15,625 bases of DNA from Caldilineaceae bacterium (GCA_026645635.1 JAPKMV010000018.1:1-15625), one strand, 5' to 3'; counted from the first letter of the stretch, positions 6,097-15,211 are shown. The notes: generated from the sequence alone by a model not told the origin. Program-made: numbers and translations.

Positions 6097-6128
6097 CAAA
6101 AACCCGCACCGGTTTCGGTGCGGGTTTT
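6097..6128 (-). terminator. Rho-independent terminator of pnp
   Basis: A perfect 13-bp stem (6099-6111 with 6116-6128) and a 4-nt loop lie 33 nt after the pnp stop codon. On the minus strand the stem ends in a run of five T. The A/T tails make it look two-way, but no plus-strand gene reads into it. Confidence 0.88.
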
Positions 6129-6160
6129 CTTGTGTTGTGTGGGCGCCAGCGCGCCGGCTC

Positions 6161-8410
6161 CTACCGCCGCGGGCCACGACGATCATCGCGGCGGTCGCCA
6201 CCGCGGCGGTCGCCGCCACGGCTGTCACGCCCGCCACGATCGCCGCCGGGGCGACCGCCGCCGCCACCGCCGCGGCTGCCGCGGTCGCGCGATTGCGCCT
6301 CTTCCACCGACCAGCCTTCGAGCACGGCCTGGCGGCTCATGCGCACCTTGCCATTTTCCACGTCCACCACCATCGCGGTGAGTTCGTCGCCCAGTTTGGC
6401 GATGTCCTCGACCTTGTCCACGCGGTAGTCGGCGAGCTGGCTGATGTGCACCATGCCGTCGACGCCCGGAGCGATGTTGAGGAACGCGCCATACGGCTCG
6501 ACGCGCACCACGACGCCGGTGTAGATCTTGCCGATGACGATATCTTCCGTCATGCGCTGCACTTCGGCGTAAGCCTTCTCGGCCGCCACGCCTTCGCCGG
6601 AGATGTAGACCGTGCCGTCTTCTTCGATGTCGATCTTGACGGTGAAGTTCTCCTGCAGACCGCGCACGGTCTTGCCGCCGGGGCCGATCAGCTTGCCAAT
6701 CTTGTCCGGGTCGATGTGAATCGTCAAGATGCGCGGGGCAAACGGGCTGAGGTTGGAGCGATAGGTCGGCAGCACTTCGAGCATCTTGCCCAGGATGTGA
6801 GCGCGGCCCGTGCGCGCCTGTTCCAGCGCGCGGCGCAGAATCGCAAAGTCGAGACCCTTGATCTTCAGGTCCATCTGCAAGGCGGTGATGCCGTGCTCGG
6901 TGCCGGCGACCTTGAAGTCCATGTCACCCAGCGCGTCTTCCATGCCCTGGATGTCGCTCAACACCTGGTACTCGCCCGTCTCCTGATCCTGCACCAGCCC
7001 CATGGCGATGCCGGCCACCGGCGCCGTGATCGGCACACCGGCGTCCATCAACGCCAGCGTGCTGCCGCAGACCGAGGCCATGCTCGTGGAGCCGTTACTG
7101 CTCAGCGCCTCAGAAACCAGGCGCAGCGTGTACGGGTAATCTTCCGGGATCACCGGCACCAACGCACGCTCGGCCAGCGCGCCGTGGCCGATCTCGCGGC
7201 GCTTGGGGCCGCGCAGCGGAGTGGCCTCGCCGGTGGAGAAGGGCGGCATGTTGTAGTGGTGCATGTAGCGCTTCTCTTCGCCGGGCAGCAGCGTGTCGAG
7301 GCGCTGTGCGTCGCCGGGCGTGCCCAGCGTGGCGATGGTGAGCACGTGGGTTTCCCCACGCATGAAGAGGCCGGAGCCGTGGACGCGCGGGATAGCGCCT
7401 ACCTGGATGCTGATCGGCCGGATCGTCGTCGTGTCGCGACCATCGGGGCGCAGCCCGGTCTTGAGAATGCGCTGGCGCGTCATCTTCTTGACCGTGGCCT
7501 CGAAGGCGTCATCGACATCGAGCGCAGCCACCTCACCGGCGGCGACGCGTTCGGCAAAGGCCGCGACCACGTCGCTGCGCACTTCGTCGAGACCGTTGTT
7601 CAGCGGAACCTTGCCGAGACCGCTTTCCAGCAGCGCCTCGACGCGCGCCGCGGCCAGGGCGTCCACCTCAGCCTTGATCTCCTCGGGCGGCAAGAACAGG
7701 CGCACCGTGCTCTTTTCCTTGCCCAGGTCGGCGCGCATCTGTTCGATGATCGCAATCACAGTCTGGTTGACCGAGTGCGCGAGATTCAGCGCGTCGAGCA
7801 TCAGGTCTTCCGGCAGCTCGTTGGCGCCGGCTTCGACCATGAGGATGTTGTCCGCCGTGCCGGCCGCCATCAAGCTGAGGCTACTGTTCACCATCTGCGC
7901 AGCCGTGGGATTGACGACAAACTCGCCGTCGATGAAACCGATGGCCGTGCCGGCGATCGGACCGTTCCACGGGATGTCGCTGATCGCCAGCGCGGCAGAG
8001 GCGCCGATGATCGCCAGTGTGTCCATCTGATTTTCGGCGTCGCTGGCCAGCGCGCTGATGATCACCTGCACTTCGTTGCGCATGCCCTTGGGGAAGAGCG
8101 GGCGCAGCGGGCGGTCGATCAGCCGGGAAAGCAGAATCGCCTGCTCGCTGGGACGACCCTCGCGGCGGAAGAAGCTGCCCGGGATGCGGCCTGCCGCATA
8201 GAGCTTCTCCTCGAATTCTACGGTCATGGGGAAGAAGTTGATCCCCGGCCGCACATCCTTGCCCATGGTGGCCGTAGCCAACAGGACAGTGTCACCGTAC
8301 CGAATGGTGACCGCGCCGCCAGCCTGCGGCGCAAGCAGCCCCGTCTCAATGCTGAGGACGCGACCGCCGACTTCCACGCTGTAGACGTGGGTTCCCTGAA
8401 AAAGTTGCAT
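6161..8410 (-). CDS. pnp: Polyribonucleotide nucleotidyltransferase (PNPase)
   Basis: This 749-residue enzyme degrades RNA 3' to 5' by phosphorolysis and can add tails. Two RNase PH cores (about 1-143 and 320-555) are joined by an all-helical segment. Conserved features include [16 protein letters not shown] (74-89), R-P-D-G-R-D (321-326), the phosphate-site [11 protein letters not shown] (441-451) and the acidic D-A-L-G-D-M-D-F-K (492-500). The KH domain carries I-G-P-G-G-K (575-580), and an S1 domain spans about 627-693. The tail, residues 708-749, is almost only Gly, Arg, Asp and Ser, with RGG-like repeats. The start at 8408-8410 aligns with family N-termini and has a weak AGGTG upstream; an in-frame ATG at 8494 would add 28 unrelated residues. 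It follows rpsO, the widely conserved arrangement. Confidence 0.97.
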   Translation of the reverse strand: MQLFQGTHVYSVEVGGRVLSIETGLLAPQAGGAVTIRYGDTVLLATATMGKDVRPGINFFPMTVEFEEKLYAAGRIPGSFFRREGRPSEQAILLSRLIDRPLRPLFPKGMRNEVQVIISALASDAENQMDTLAIIGASAALAISDIPWNGPIAGTAIGFIDGEFVVNPTAAQMVNSSLSLMAAGTADNILMVEAGANELPEDLMLDALNLAHSVNQTVIAIIEQMRADLGKEKSTVRLFLPPEEIKAEVDALAAARVEALLESGLGKVPLNNGLDEVRSDVVAAFAERVAAGEVAALDVDDAFEATVKKMTRQRILKTGLRPDGRDTTTIRPISIQVGAIPRVHGSGLFMRGETHVLTIATLGTPGDAQRLDTLLPGEEKRYMHHYNMPPFSTGEATPLRGPKRREIGHGALAERALVPVIPEDYPYTLRLVSEALSSNGSTSMASVCGSTLALMDAGVPITAPVAGIAMGLVQDQETGEYQVLSDIQGMEDALGDMDFKVAGTEHGITALQMDLKIKGLDFAILRRALEQARTGRAHILGKMLEVLPTYRSNLSPFAPRILTIHIDPDKIGKLIGPGGKTVRGLQENFTVKIDIEEDGTVYISGEGVAAEKAYAEVQRMTEDIVIGKIYTGVVVRVEPYGAFLNIAPGVDGMVHISQLADYRVDKVEDIAKLGDELTAMVVDVENGKVRMSRQAVLEGWSVEEAQSRDRGSRGGGGGGRPGGDRGGRDSRGGDRRGGDRRDDRRGPRR

Positions 8411-8483
8411 AACACCTGCCTTTTTGATGGTTGGCAGGCAGACAGAATGGTCTTCTGAGGAAACAGGGTCGAGGTGCGGAACT

Positions 8484-8524
8484 GGAGACCACACCCAAAC
8501 AGATGCTGCTTGGGTGCGCTCTCC
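8484..8524 (-). ncRNA. Stem-loop in the pnp leader, possible RNase III or autoregulation site
   Basis: GGAGA and CACCCAA (8484-8488, 8492-8498) pair with TTGGGTG and TCTCC (8508-8514, 8518-8522/8524 region), with small internal loops and a short AGATGCT-containing loop. It lies about 75-115 nt before the pnp start codon. In enteric bacteria pnp is autoregulated through a leader duplex cut by RNase III. A similar role here is inference only. Confidence 0.5.
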
Positions 8525-8651
8525 AATGCCGGACCCCGAACCGCCGAGGGCCTGGTTGGCCTTTCGCTCAGAAACGGCCCGGCTGTATGCCTGTCACTAC
8601 ATGATCGAATCGTCCCATGACGCCCGCGGCGCCACTGATCCGCTACAAAAC

Positions 8652-8697
8652 GAAAAAGAGGCGATGGCTGTCGTCGTGCCGTCCAATCGCCCCTCTT
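8652..8697 (-). terminator. Terminator or attenuator between rpsO and pnp
   Basis: On the minus strand AAGAGG...CGAT...GG pairs with CC-ATCG-CCTCTT (two small bulges), and the stem ends in TTTTT. It lies 14 nt after the rpsO stop codon. It would end or attenuate rpsO transcripts, with pnp receiving read-through or using an unseen promoter in 8525-8651. Confidence 0.65.
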
Positions 8698-8710
8698 CTC
8701 ACAAATTAAC

Positions 8711-8980
8711 TTACTTGCGCAGCCCGAGGCGCAAAATCAACGCCTGGTAGCGCTGGCTGTCCTTGCGCTTCAGATAGGCCAGATGGCGCCGGCGCTGCCC
8801 CACGAGTTTGAGCAGACCGCGCCGCGAACCCTCGTCGTGCTTGTGCTTGTTCAAGTGATCAATCAACGCATTGATGCGGGTGGTCAACAGCGCTACCTGC
8901 ACTTCAGGCGAGCCAGTGTCTGTATGATTGATGCGATATTCTTCAATCAGATTGGCTTTCTGTGTTCTGGTGATACTCAT
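8711..8980 (-). CDS. rpsO: Ribosomal protein S15 (uS15)
   Basis: This 89-residue protein of the small ribosomal subunit binds 16S rRNA early in assembly. It has the normal S15 length. Conserved landmarks are [16 protein letters not shown] (20-35), [30 protein letters not shown] and the C-terminal L-R-L-G-L-R-K. The ATG at 8978-8980 has AGGAG with 5-nt spacing; an in-frame ATG 12 codons upstream adds non-homologous residues and lacks a ribosome-binding site. It lies upstream of pnp in the same orientation, 300 bp apart, as in many bacteria. The predicted leader is about 125 nt. Confidence 0.98.
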   Translation of the reverse strand: MSITRTQKANLIEEYRINHTDTGSPEVQVALLTTRINALIDHLNKHKHDEGSRRGLLKLVGQRRRHLAYLKRKDSQRYQALILRLGLRK

Positions 8981-9111
8981 CGGTACTCCTGTCTGTCTAC
9001 GTGGCCGATGGGCCAAACTCCGGAATGGCGTACAAGCGAACCCTGCTCGTGAGGGGCTATGGCCAAATCACCGCTGTACCGGGCGTATGATGCAGCACAA
9101 TAGTTCGAGTC

Positions 9112-9140
9112 AGTATAGCACTCGTTTTGAAATCAAACAA
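9112..9140 (-). promoter_or_regulatory. rpsO promoter
   Basis: On the minus strand, TTGTTT (9135-9140) and TATACT (9112-9117) are separated by 17 bp. The start is near 9105. It overlaps the candidate recD2 promoter on the other strand. Confidence 0.75.
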
Positions 9141-9154
9141 ATCCCAGATACATT
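9127..9154 (+). promoter_or_regulatory. Candidate recD2 promoter overlapping the rpsO promoter
   Basis: TTGAAA (9127-9132) and TACATT (9149-9154) are 16 bp apart on the plus strand. If used, the two divergent promoters share bases 9127-9140 and could compete. The leader would be about 75 nt. Confidence 0.4.
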
Positions 9155-9237
9155 TCTTTGGTAAGGTTTTGTTCAGATATGACTGCATCCGCCAAAGATC
9201 GCACCGATTGCGGCGGGCGCCCGGAGAACCGCTGATC

Positions 9238-11595
<2,358 letters not shown>

Positions 11596-11660
11596 CGGGT
11601 CAAAATGGTCTGCTGGCGCGCCTCCCGCTTTGAAGGATGGCCTAGCTCAAAAATCAACGG

Positions 11661-11688
11661 TTGTGCTTCCGGGCAAAATGAGTAAAAT
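11661..11688 (+). promoter_or_regulatory. Candidate promoter of the Trp-rich membrane protein gene
   Basis: TTGTGC (11661-11666) and TAAAAT (11683-11688) are 16 bp apart, in the 179-bp gap after recD2. No obvious recD2 terminator is visible in this gap, so read-through is possible. Confidence 0.45.
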
Positions 11689-11774
11689 GTGAGCCATCAT
11701 ACAACTGTGCGACCGAATCGTTCGTGATCAGTTCGCCAACTTACTCTCTTCACTGCTTTGAAAGGAATCTGACC

Positions 11775-12074
11775 ATGTGTTGCGGAATTCTTGCACTGCT
11801 GCTCGTAGGGCCGCGCATCTTCGGCGCATTCTGGTGGCTCTTCCAGTCCAACCTCTGGTGGTCGGTCTTCCGCGGGTGGGCAGGCATCTGGTGGATCTGG
11901 CCGCTGCTGGGATTGGTCTTCTTGCCCTGGGCCACCATCATGTATGTGGCGGTGGGCTTCGATGGGCTAAACACCTTCGATTGGGTGCTGGTCGGCATTG
12001 CGCTGATCTTCGATCTGGCTTCCTATGGCGGTGGCGCCGGGCGCAAGCAGATTCCGGGCTATCAGGGCTACTGA
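11775..12074 (+). CDS. Small Trp-rich membrane protein with N-terminal MCCG, function unknown
   Basis: This 99-residue protein has ten tryptophans, at 20, 21, 28, 29, 35, 39, 40, 42, 52 and 70. It starts M-C-C-G-I-L-A-L-L-L-V-G-P-R. Hydrophobic stretches at about 4-26, 38-61 and 68-83 suggest two or three membrane segments. The C-terminal tail (84-99) is short, Gly-rich and polar. The ATG follows AAGGA with an ideal 8-nt gap, and codon use fits neighbouring genes, so I take it as real. I recall small proteins with a similar M-C-C-G start annotated as hypothetical in several phyla, but cannot check. It is not obviously part of the recD2 unit. The gene converges on the DUF1499 gene, with a hairpin repeat between them. 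Confidence 0.75.
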   Translation: MCCGILALLLVGPRIFGAFWWLFQSNLWWSVFRGWAGIWWIWPLLGLVFLPWATIMYVAVGFDGLNTFDWVLVGIALIFDLASYGGGAGRKQIPGYQGY

Positions 12075-12092
12075 GAGCCTTTACACAGGCTC
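12075..12092 (+). terminator. Small stem-loop immediately after the Trp-rich gene
   Basis: GAGCC (12075-12079) pairs with GGCTC (12088-12092) right after the stop codon, followed by CTTTG. It is a weak terminator candidate. Confidence 0.3.
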
Positions 12093-12199
12093 CTTTGACG
12101 CAGAGACGCAACGGCGCAGAGGTTCGCAGAGGAAAAACAGAGGAGTTCTCCATGCGCGTTCTCTGCGTTTCTCTGCATCTCTGCGCCTCCGCGTCAAAG
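12093..12199. repeat. Long inverted repeat of CGCAGAG-type units between convergent genes
   Basis: The left arm (12093-12132) matches the reverse complement of the right arm (12160-12199) at 30 of 40 positions without gaps, beginning with a shared CTTTGACGC. Both arms are built from GCAGAG(R)/CTCTGC units spaced about 7-9 nt. A 27-nt loop separates them. Imperfect direct repeats flank it: CTTTACACAGGCT (12079-12091) and CTTTACAACCAGGCT (12208-12222). The structure lies between two genes that converge. Confidence 0.85.
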
Positions 12200-12250
12200 T
12201 GGAGTGACTTTACAACCAGGCTTTGAGATAGGGATGCCGTCCCCCTTGTA

Positions 12251-12715
12251 TCAGCGCGCAGCAGTAAAGGCCGCGCGGATTTCTTCCATGCGGTTTCGAT
12301 TTACCCCCATGTCGCCACGCCCGAGGCGCGCCGCCGAACGGAAGTGAATGGTCTGGTTGGCCTCGTCGAACTGAAACTCGACATCATCGACAAAGCGGAA
12401 GATTAGCGAGCGCGCTTCGGCGTGCAGATAGCCGCCGTCATCTTCGATAATTGTGGTGCGCGGCATCGCGCTTAGCACTACCAGCAGCCGCGCTTTCGCA
12501 GCAGCCATGTCGCCGGTGTAGACGATCGGTTCGCTGTAGTGCACAGAGTCGGTCGGCGCCGCCAGCGACGAGACACAGTTGGGCGAATCCGGGCAAGGCG
12601 CCATGCGCACGAAAGGGTTGGCGCGCGGCGACGCCACACCGACGGCCCACGGTGTCAACAACGCCATGCCCGCAATCCCCACGGCTGCCAGCATCAACCA
12701 ATTTCGTCCGCGCAT
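12251..12715 (-). CDS. DUF1499 family protein, exported or membrane-anchored
   Basis: This 154-residue protein matches the DUF1499 pattern. After an N-terminal hydrophobic segment (residues 6-28), a signal peptide or membrane anchor, comes the family signature C-P-D-S-P-N-C-V-S-S (41-50). H-Y-S-E-P, G-G-Y-L-H-A-E-A-R-S-L-I-F-R-F-V-D-D-V-E (95-113) and the closing R-S-A-A-R-L-G-R-G-D-M-G-V-N-R-N-R (127-142) follow. The family is widespread, but its biochemical role is not known to me. Start: ATG at 12713-12715, with GGGGA 8 nt upstream; a 32-codon longer reading begins inside the promoter. Length is normal for the family. It is divergent from the TIM-barrel gene. Confidence 0.88.
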   Translation of the reverse strand: MRGRNWLMLAAVGIAGMALLTPWAVGVASPRANPFVRMAPCPDSPNCVSSLAAPTDSVHYSEPIVYTGDMAAAKARLLVVLSAMPRTTIIEDDGGYLHAEARSLIFRFVDDVEFQFDEANQTIHFRSAARLGRGDMGVNRNRMEEIRAAFTAAR

Positions 12716-12743
12716 TTTGGTGGTCCCCTTGTTTCGTAAACTC

Positions 12744-12778
12744 AATATAATATAGATTAAATATGGACAAAATGATAA
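12744..12778 (-). promoter_or_regulatory. Candidate promoter of the DUF1499 gene in an AT-rich stretch
   Basis: On the minus strand TTATCA (12773-12778) and TATATT (12749-12754) are 18 bp apart, and a second overlapping TATATT lies at 12744-12749. This is the most AT-rich tract in the window. The start would be near 12740. Confidence 0.45.
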
Positions 12779-12836
12779 CATATTCCGTCCATCTACATTG
12801 TGAACTGCCATCCCTTCTGGGAAATATGCGATCTGG

Positions 12837-12845
12837 TGCTACAAT
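12837..12845 (+). promoter_or_regulatory. Candidate extended -10 promoter for the TIM-barrel operon
   Basis: TGCTACAAT fits the extended -10 form TG-N-TACAAT. No matching -35 is evident. It would give a leader of about 210 nt before the ATG at 13065. That stretch (12850-13064) holds no convincing gene; it contains a single-arm copy of the CGCA-type repeat and an A-rich, Thr/Lys-coding reading frame judged non-genic. Confidence 0.35.
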
Positions 12846-12915
12846 CCAAAGGAAAGAGCTGTGAGGCTCCGCCTGCCGAAATCGTGAGAAGCTGGTGGAA
12901 CCGGGCATTGCGAGC

Positions 12916-12943
12916 GCAACGACGCGAAGTCGCAAAGAAAAGG
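12916..12943. repeat. Possible solitary arm related to the 12093-12199 repeat
   Basis: GCAACGACGCGAAG followed by TCGCAAAGAAAAGG resembles the left-arm segment 12108-12137 (GCAACGGCGCAGAGG, then TTCGCAGAGGAAAAA), with a few substitutions and a short gap. No opposite arm lies nearby, so it may be a degenerate half copy. Similarity was judged by eye. Confidence 0.35.
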
Positions 12944-13064
12944 CTGAAATGGGCTGCGCCTGTCTGGAATAATCGAGATGAACACACCAACAAAAAGCAA
13001 AACAACCCGTCGCAAACGCGAGCCAACGACAACGCCGGCCGCGACCAAACAAGGACAAACTACC

Positions 13065-13799
13065 ATGCCAAATCTAGCTGTCCAGTTGTACACTCTGCGC
13101 ACCTTGCAGACCCCGCCCGACGCGCTCATGGCCAGCCTGGCTGCAATCGGCTTTCAAGGTGTCGAATTGGCAGGCAATTTTGGCCTGTCTGCACCCGCCC
13201 TGCGCGACATCCTGCAGCGCCACAACCTGCGCGCCGTCTCCGCCCACGTCAGCCTGGACAGCCTTGAGGCCGACCTGCCGGACGTCATCCGTTACCACAA
13301 GACGCTCGGCAATGATGTGCTGGTGGTGCCCTGGGTGTCAGAGGCGCTGCGCGGCTCCACTGCGGCCAGTTGGCAGCAACTGGGTGAACGGTTGGCCAGG
13401 CTGTCCAGGCGCTGTGCCCATGCCAACATGAAACTCATGTATCACAACCACGATTTTGAGATGGTTGTCATCGATGGCCGCCCGGCCATCGACTGGCTGA
13501 TGGAAGCTGCGGGGCCGGCGGTCGGTTTCGAGATCGACCTGGCCTGGGTGCAGGCCGGCGGCCAGGACCCGGCTACGATGCTGCGCCGCTATAGCGGTCG
13601 CGCCAGCCGCGTCCACGCCAAGGACTGGAACGCCGCGCAGCGGGACATCGCCGACGTAGGCGCGGGCAGCGTCAACTGGGATGAGGTGCTGGCTGCCGCT
13701 GACGACGCCGGCGTAGAGTGGTTGATTGTCGAGCATGATCGTCCGGCAGACCCGCTGGCGTCGATCGGCGCCAGCTACGCATTTCTGGCAGGAAAGTAG
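13065..13799 (+). CDS. Xylose-isomerase-like TIM-barrel protein (sugar phosphate isomerase/epimerase family)
   Basis: This 244-residue protein belongs to the AP-endonuclease-2/IolE-type barrel superfamily, whose members isomerise, epimerise or dehydrate sugars and inositols at a divalent metal. It begins L-A-V-Q-L-Y-T-L-R. Likely metal or acid-base residues are Glu34 (G-V-E-L-A-G), His61 (S-A-H-V-S), His127 and His129 (Y-H-N-H-D-F-E), Glu156 and Asp158 (F-E-I-D-L-A-W-V), His184 (V-H-A-K-D-W) and Glu223 (V-E-H-D). The set looks complete for an active enzyme. Substrate is unknown. An in-frame ATG at 12978 would add 29 Lys/Thr-rich residues and has no ribosome-binding site; the ATG at 13065 has AAGGA 9 nt upstream and is preferred. 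The next gene follows at 21 bp, so they form an operon. Confidence 0.88.
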   Translation: MPNLAVQLYTLRTLQTPPDALMASLAAIGFQGVELAGNFGLSAPALRDILQRHNLRAVSAHVSLDSLEADLPDVIRYHKTLGNDVLVVPWVSEALRGSTAASWQQLGERLARLSRRCAHANMKLMYHNHDFEMVVIDGRPAIDWLMEAAGPAVGFEIDLAWVQAGGQDPATMLRRYSGRASRVHAKDWNAAQRDIADVGAGSVNWDEVLAAADDAGVEWLIVEHDRPADPLASIGASYAFLAGK

Positions 13800-13820
13800 G
13801 TTTGCAGCAGGAGGTTGATC

Positions 13821-14228
13821 ATGGCGCCAACGGCGATGTTTGCTGGGCTGGTGGTGGACGAAAACGAACGGCCTGCCGAAGTCGGCTATGTCGGCGCAAA
13901 CGCCTGTTACGTGGTGTATGACGACGACTTTCGCCGCTATATCGACGCCGCACAGGTGGATCGCCAGGTGCTGCGGTTCATGCGCGAGCAGGTGGAAGGT
14001 AACCGGCAGATGGCCGTCGGCGCCATGCTGGAGATGATGGGGCGCGACGACCTCTTCACCAAGGCCGCCGTCGAGTCGACCATCGACAACATGGAAGACG
14101 CCGTCGGCCAGCCCATCCCCGAAGATGCGCGCCAGTGGCTCGGTATGCTTGGCTTTCGCATCCAGATCGATTTTCACGGCGATGTGATCGACATCCAGAT
14201 GCCGGCGGGCGGGATTGAGGAAGAATGA
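13821..14228 (+). CDS. Conserved-looking hypothetical protein, co-transcribed with the TIM-barrel gene
   Basis: I do not recognise a named family for this 135-residue cytoplasmic protein. The start is clear: AGGAGG lies 6 nt before the ATG, and the upstream gene ends 21 bp earlier. The N-terminal part (M-F-A-G-L-V-V-D-E-N-E-R-P-A-E-V-G-Y-V-G) looks like a beta hairpin, and Y-V-V-Y-D-D-D-F-R-R-Y-I-D follows. The middle (45-97) is helical, with R-Q-V-L-R-F-M-R-E-Q and M-M-G-R-D-D-L-F-T-K-A-A. The end (104-128) has W-L-G-M-L-G-F-R-I-Q-I-D-F-H-G-D-V-I-D-I, probably strands. It has no signal peptide or membrane segment. The TGA stop is embedded in the first unit of the GGGGTGA repeat. Function unknown; linkage to the barrel enzyme suggests a shared pathway. 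Confidence 0.8.
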   Translation: MAPTAMFAGLVVDENERPAEVGYVGANACYVVYDDDFRRYIDAAQVDRQVLRFMREQVEGNRQMAVGAMLEMMGRDDLFTKAAVESTIDNMEDAVGQPIPEDARQWLGMLGFRIQIDFHGDVIDIQMPAGGIEEE

Positions 14229-14328
14229 GGGGGTGAGGGGGTGAGTAGGGTGAGAGGGTGAGGGGGTGCAAGACGGCTCGAACCATCACCCTCTCACCCC
14301 ATCACCCCCTCACCCTCTCACACTCACC
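14226..14328. repeat. Long inverted repeat of GGGGTGA-type units overlapping both convergent stop codons
   Basis: The left arm (14226-14268) repeats TGA-G-GGGG-type units at about 7-8 nt. The right arm (14284-14328) repeats the complement, TCACCCC/TCACCCT. The spacer (14269-14283) is 15 nt. The stop codon of the plus-strand gene (TGA, 14226-14228) and that of the minus-strand gene (14324-14326) both lie in the outermost units. The transcript of either gene could fold into a GC-rich hairpin. No U-tract follows. Confidence 0.9.
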
Positions 14329-15211
14329 GGAACCACTTGCTCGGCACGTGCAACTGCGGTTCGCAGGTGTAGAGGTTGCGCAAAGCCAGGAAAGCCTGGT
14401 CGCCGGCCGTGGTGAGCGCAGCGAGCCGGTCGTATTCAGCCAGTTCGGGGCCGTCGAGCGGCAGCCGATCGCCCAGGTTGTGCGTGAAGAAGCCCACCTG
14501 GTCGTCCCAGGGCAGAATCTCCACCTTGTTGAAGGCCAGCAGTTCGCGCACCACGTTGCCCCAGATAAACCACCAACCGTGCATGTCGAAGATGCCGAAT
14601 TGCTCCGGGTCGGCCTCGCCGCGGCGACAGCGCTGCCATGCCTCGCCGGCGACGATGAACTGCTCGCGCGGCACATCCAACGGGTCGAAGGCGATGTTCA
14701 GCGCCTCCCGCTGCAGCGCGTCCAGTTGGGCGTCGACCAACACCCAGCGCGCGCCGTTCCATACCTCCGCCACCCAATGATCCTCGAAATGATCGGGCAG
14801 GAAGTAGGCGGCAAAGCCACAGCGGGCGCGTGCGGGGATGCCCTGATAGCGCAGCATGGCGACCAGCAACAACGTGAAGTCGCGGCAGTTGCCGATCTGG
14901 CGTTCGGCCAGCGGGCGCGGCTCACTCAGCGGGAGCACATTCACTTCTCGCATACGCTGCAGCTTCTGATAGAGCGAGCGGAGGTTGAGCGGCTCTTTGT
15001 CGGTCTCGCTGAGCGTGCGCCCATAGCGCTCAGCCCAGAAGACATGGAGCAGGTTCTGCTGCACAATCGCGCACAACTCGCCCAGTTCCGTGGGGAGTTC
15101 CGCAAACATGAAGGCCAGGTCTCTGGGGTCGGTCATCATGCCTGGGTGGGCATAGTAGGCCAACAAGGCATTGTTGACAACGAGATCCGGTTTCTGGGCA
15201 ACTGATTGCAT
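14324..15211 (-). CDS. Transglutaminase-like (papain-fold) protein
   Basis: This 295-residue protein contains a transglutaminase-like core: G-N-C-R-D-F-T-L-L-L-V-A-M-L-R (107-121) with nucleophile Cys109; then G-I-P-A-R-A-R-C-G-F (124-133); then D-H-W-V-A-E-V-W (144-151) with His145; and W-V-L-V-D-A-Q-L-D (156-164) with Asp160. The Cys-His-Asp triad is complete. Such domains act as peptidases, amidases or cross-linkers. No signal peptide or membrane segment is seen, so it is probably cytoplasmic. The C-terminal third (180-295) has an aromatic-rich G-I-F-D-M-H-G-W-W-F-I-W-G-N-V segment (206-220) that I do not recognise. The start is firm: AAGGAG lies 5 nt before the ATG. It is downstream of tsaE, 129 bp apart, in the same orientation. 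Substrate unknown. Confidence 0.82.
   Translation of the reverse strand: MQSVAQKPDLVVNNALLAYYAHPGMMTDPRDLAFMFAELPTELGELCAIVQQNLLHVFWAERYGRTLSETDKEPLNLRSLYQKLQRMREVNVLPLSEPRPLAERQIGNCRDFTLLLVAMLRYQGIPARARCGFAAYFLPDHFEDHWVAEVWNGARWVLVDAQLDALQREALNIAFDPLDVPREQFIVAGEAWQRCRRGEADPEQFGIFDMHGWWFIWGNVVRELLAFNKVEILPWDDQVGFFTHNLGDRLPLDGPELAEYDRLAALTTAGDQAFLALRNLYTCEPQLHVPSKWFR

Noticed and set aside
5516..8458. A 980-codon open frame on the plus strand opposite pnp and part of the XRE gene
   Set aside because: It is the antisense shadow of a GC-rich gene; its translation is His/Arg/Asp/Val-rich with no recognisable domain, while the minus strand encodes complete PNPase.
12978..13064. N-terminal extension of the TIM-barrel protein from ATG 12978
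   Set aside because: The added 29 residues are Lys/Thr/Arg-rich and unlike the family, with no ribosome-binding site; the ATG at 13065 has AAGGA at good spacing.
14226..14328. Short regular repeats as a possible CRISPR array
   Set aside because: The units are 7-8 nt without unique spacers and are arranged as inverted arms; no cas genes are present.
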